DNA from: Caryophanales bacterium UBA3210
GTDB taxonomy: Bacteria; Bacillota_I; Bacilli_A; RFN20; CAG-449
Assembly: GCA_002363635.1 (NCBI GenBank)
Contig: DEWM01000059.1
Coordinates: 1-15,158 of the forward strand
Direction: 5' to 3'
Length of the DNA: 15,158 bases
Under the pieces are notes generated by a model. The model saw nothing but the letters and a program-made list of their open reading frames with translations, was not told the DNA's origin and ran no database searches. A program made the translations under genes and the position numbers. The stretch's first letter is position 1, and each line of letters opens with the position of its first letter. Of the stretch, positions 13,601-15,158 are shown piece after piece.

Positions 13601-15158
13601 TGATCAAAATCAATGTTTGCCCACTTTTTAATTGTACCTAAGAAGTAAGTATTTGTTAATGAAGTACATCCTTCAAATACTTCTGTATGAGATGCTTCTA
13701 AAGAAGCAGGTAAAGTAATATTTTCTAATGTAGAGAAGTTTAAGAATGTGTAGTTATTTAATCCAATAATTGAACCATCTACAACGACTTCTTTAACTAA
13801 TTCATATGTATCCCCGTTTTTAGCGTGGAAGTTATGTGAATACGCCATTGGATCAGCATATTTATTAGCAATATCTACCTTACACCAATCAAGTGAGACT
13901 GTTCCATCATAATAGACGTCCTGTAAATTTGTACATTTATAGAAAGCGTCAGTACCTAATGCTTCAATTTTATTTAAGTGAATTGCTTTTAATCCTTTGT
14001 AACCATAGAAAGCATATTGACCAATTGATGTGATTTCATCTGGAACAATAGCATCTGTTACTAATAAATCAGGGAATGTTGATTCACTAGTTTCGTAAAC
14101 ATAGAAGTTTTTAGCGTATTGGATTGGGTTTTGAGTGCTTGAAGTATAGCTTAAGCTTAACCAATCTTTCATAGTTCCTTCAAAGTAGATATTTTCGATA
14201 GTTGGAATTGATTTAATAGAATCTGCAATTGTTAAGCTTACTTGATTTGGAATAACAACATCTTTAATAGAAGTTGATTTATTAAATGCAAGTGAAGAGA
14301 TTGTTGTTAATGATTTACCATAATCAACATAAGTTAATTTTAAGCAGTTTCCAAATGCATTAGCATCAATACTCTTAATTGAATCAGTTAAGACTAATTT
14401 TGTTAATGATGTGCCGTAGAAAGCATTTGAACCAATTGAACCAGTAACATTAGTTAAATCTACATCAGTTAAACCTTTGTAGCCGTAGAAAGCATTACTA
14501 TTGATTGAAGTAATATCTGAAGGGACAACTGCTTTATTAATAAGTTCAGTTTCATTTTCTGATGTCTTTACATAGAAGTTAGGAGTGTATTGGATAAGGT
14601 TATCTTTGTAGTTTTCAAAGTTAAGAGTTAACCAATCTGTCATAGTTCCTTCGAAGTAAAGGTTAGTAATATGACCATTAATATCAGTTACTGCTGTAGC
14701 AATAGCGCTTGAAACTACATTTGGAATAGTAATGTTAGTTAATGAAGAACATCCTGCAAATGTATTTGTAGCAGAACTTGCTAAGCTTTCACCAAATTCT
14801 ACTGAAGTTAATGAAGTGTTATGAGCAAATGACTTAGTACTTAATGTTGTTAATGAATTTGGTAATACTAAATCAGTTAAAGAAGAAGCACCTGCAAATG
14901 CGCTTTCTCCAATAGTTTCTAAACCTTCATTTAATGTTAATGAAGTTAATGAAGTAGCATTAGAGAACGCACCTTTTTCGATAGTCTTGATATTTGTTGG
15001 AATAGTAAGAGTTGTTAATGAAGTGTTGCTTGCAAATGCTGATTCAGCAATTGTAGTTAATTGTTCATTTAATGATAATGAAGAAACTTTAGAACAGTTT
15101 GCAAATGCTGATTTACCAATTGTGCTGACGTTTGTTGGGATTTCAACTGCAGTTAAAG
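10618..15158 (-). CDS. BspA-like leucine-rich-repeat surface protein, N-terminus outside the window
   Basis: The frame is open from the window edge (first complete codon 15156-15154) to TAA 10620-10618, so about 1512 residues are visible. The Met at 14643 lies inside a repeat (YFEGT-MTDWL) and is not the start. The protein is built from TpLRR/LRR_5 repeats of about 23 residues with the core SIGxxAFxxCxxLxxVxLPxx. These alternate with nine modules reading GTxxDW....NPxxxAxNFY, and a long uninterrupted repeat run covers roughly 12400-13200. The C-terminus (AYFYSEEEPTSSKENYFFFN...EIVKW) matches the closing motif of this family. There is no LPxTG, no transmembrane anchor and no repeat-type cell-wall domain at the C-terminus, so any anchor or signal peptide must be at the unseen N-terminus. 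Family members are exported and many act in adhesion to host proteins or other bacteria; that role is inferred here. Confidence 0.93.
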   Translation of the reverse strand, partial: LTAVEIPTNVSTIGKSAFANCSKVSSLSLNEQLTTIAESAFASNTSLTTLTIPTNIKTIEKGAFSNATSLTSLTLNEGLETIGESAFAGASSLTDLVLPNSLTTLSTKSFAHNTSLTSVEFGESLASSATNTFAGCSSLTNITIPNVVSSAIATAVTDINGHITNLYFEGTMTDWLTLNFENYKDNLIQYTPNFYVKTSENETELINKAVVPSDITSINSNAFYGYKGLTDVDLTNVTGSIGSNAFYGTSLTKLVLTDSIKSIDANAFGNCLKLTYVDYGKSLTTISSLAFNKSTSIKDVVIPNQVSLTIADSIKSIPTIENIYFEGTMKDWLSLSYTSSTQNPIQYAKNFYVYETSESTFPDLLVTDAIVPDEITSIGQYAFYGYKGLKAIHLNKIEALGTDAFYKCTNLQDVYYDGTVSLDWCKVDIANKYADPMAYSHNFHAKNGDTYELVKEVVVDGSIIGLNNYTFLNFSTLENITLPASLEASHTEVFEGCTSLTNTYFLGTIKKWANIDFDQLKSNPMWHATNFYLVEETENKKVTEIDFTQFDSSFLGIKNYSFYNFDDLAKVTIPNTITSSGKQAFENCSALVDVYYEGTLQDWANINFATLTSTPMMGSESSKLYVKTETGYKEITSISDLGTLSSVGNYQFAGFGNVTTLSLPTTVTEIGNYAFYNCSKLEAVNTTNVVTIGDYAFANNKLLSELTFTGTVTTLGNNVFEGDTSLSSLIFGEDVITIGDNAFSKCTSLESVIFDSHLTSIGKSAFSECSNIKEIVIPDSVTTIKDKAFTECGNLTSVTIGNGVLTIGNSAFENDTNISTLVLGSSINTIGDFAFRGASQVTEITLPDTLTTIGKGAFDGLGLTTLVIPNNVTTIKENAFSNNTQLTTVDLGEHISTMTNAFTNDTLLTTFYIVPKRNDLISTALGDKDSKIIYLKGTIDQYVANDWTTDNAFASYASKLYALDANNEYYEVINVELSTATSIGGYAFASYDKLESISLGSVTSIDGHAFESCTKITTLDLSKVESAGRNAFANMTSLETIRLSNSLTSYLDAFTGVTSIKNIYIDDTTISSSLSSLIKELSKSNSIENIYFAGTLEDWLSIEFTSESQNVMQYASNFYLGETLLTEINVPTTVTKINDYAFYGNKNISSVTLNNVATIGNNAFNGCTNLTSLDLSKVETIDDHAFANTTLKEITLSGANTDVSLLAFDTVSTITTVNINKTISSSTTSLISSFGSVTKVNYLGTISDWLTLEFTSAKENPFSVESATITLLDEYGNETSITELDLSKYSVTTISSYAFYNCATLTTLKVPSTITSIGKDAFTNCTALKTVTLSTSFNSQGIVYLAANNAKNGNTYDIYYEGTLTDWIKNSFTQSNENPASFASSFYIVVDGKYQQITTLDLRSYANSTINPYTFYGISSIKTIILPNNITLGNYAFFGITADVYYMGTSAEWSTATKDMSVDAKQNLTAYFYSEEEPTSSKENYFFFNDNGEIVKWSTVESTTTQDNTSSL

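Overview
The window is AT-rich, uses the standard genetic code (tryptophan is TGG, and the long genes end in TAA or TAG), and has strong AGGAGG-type ribosome binding sites and consensus sigma-70-like promoters. This fits a low-GC member of the Bacillota. The AsnA-type asparagine synthetase, the BspA-like leucine-rich-repeat surface protein and the many mobile-element scars suggest a gut- or mucosa-associated Erysipelotrichia/Bacilli-type or clostridial organism. The species cannot be named from this sequence.

Layout. Positions 1-2000 are accessory DNA. They hold a DUF4143-type AAA ATPase (minus strand) with a consensus promoter and a three-copy palindromic operator array just upstream, then a broken RhuM-like gene, a terminator hairpin and what looks like the left end of a degraded IS3/IS150-type element. 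Positions 1984-6660 form an intact export cassette: a divergent TetR-family regulator, two ABC ATPases and one ABC-2 permease with an unusually large extracytoplasmic helical domain. Pseudo-palindromic sites in the divergent control region suggest that TetR controls itself and the transporter operon. A hairpin terminator closes the cassette.

Positions 6660-7900 are a gene-poor island with several short direct repeats, including four exact tandem copies of a 12-mer. It ends in a RelB/DinJ-type antitoxin followed by a Fic toxin gene cut down to its N-terminus. Both toxin-like or phage-like loci in the window (RhuM, Fic) are therefore broken, while the regulators or ATPase beside them remain.

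Positions 7900-10617 hold a six-helix membrane protein of unknown function (minus strand), divergent from asnA (plus strand). Ten bases after the asnA stop lies an approximately 715-nt group II intron with recognisable domain I, V and VI sequence but no reverse-transcriptase ORF. A hairpin terminator shared with the convergent gene follows.

Positions 10618-15158 are one very large BspA-like leucine-rich-repeat protein on the minus strand. Its reading frame stays open to the window edge, so the N-terminus is outside. About 1512 residues are visible, built from TpLRR repeats interrupted by nine modules of the type 'GTxxDW...NFY'.

The most noteworthy items are the ORF-less group II intron in the asnA 3' region, the triple palindrome upstream of the ATPase, the orphaned antitoxin, and the transporter with a roughly 400-residue external domain. 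I did not find a complete, clearly novel multi-gene system.
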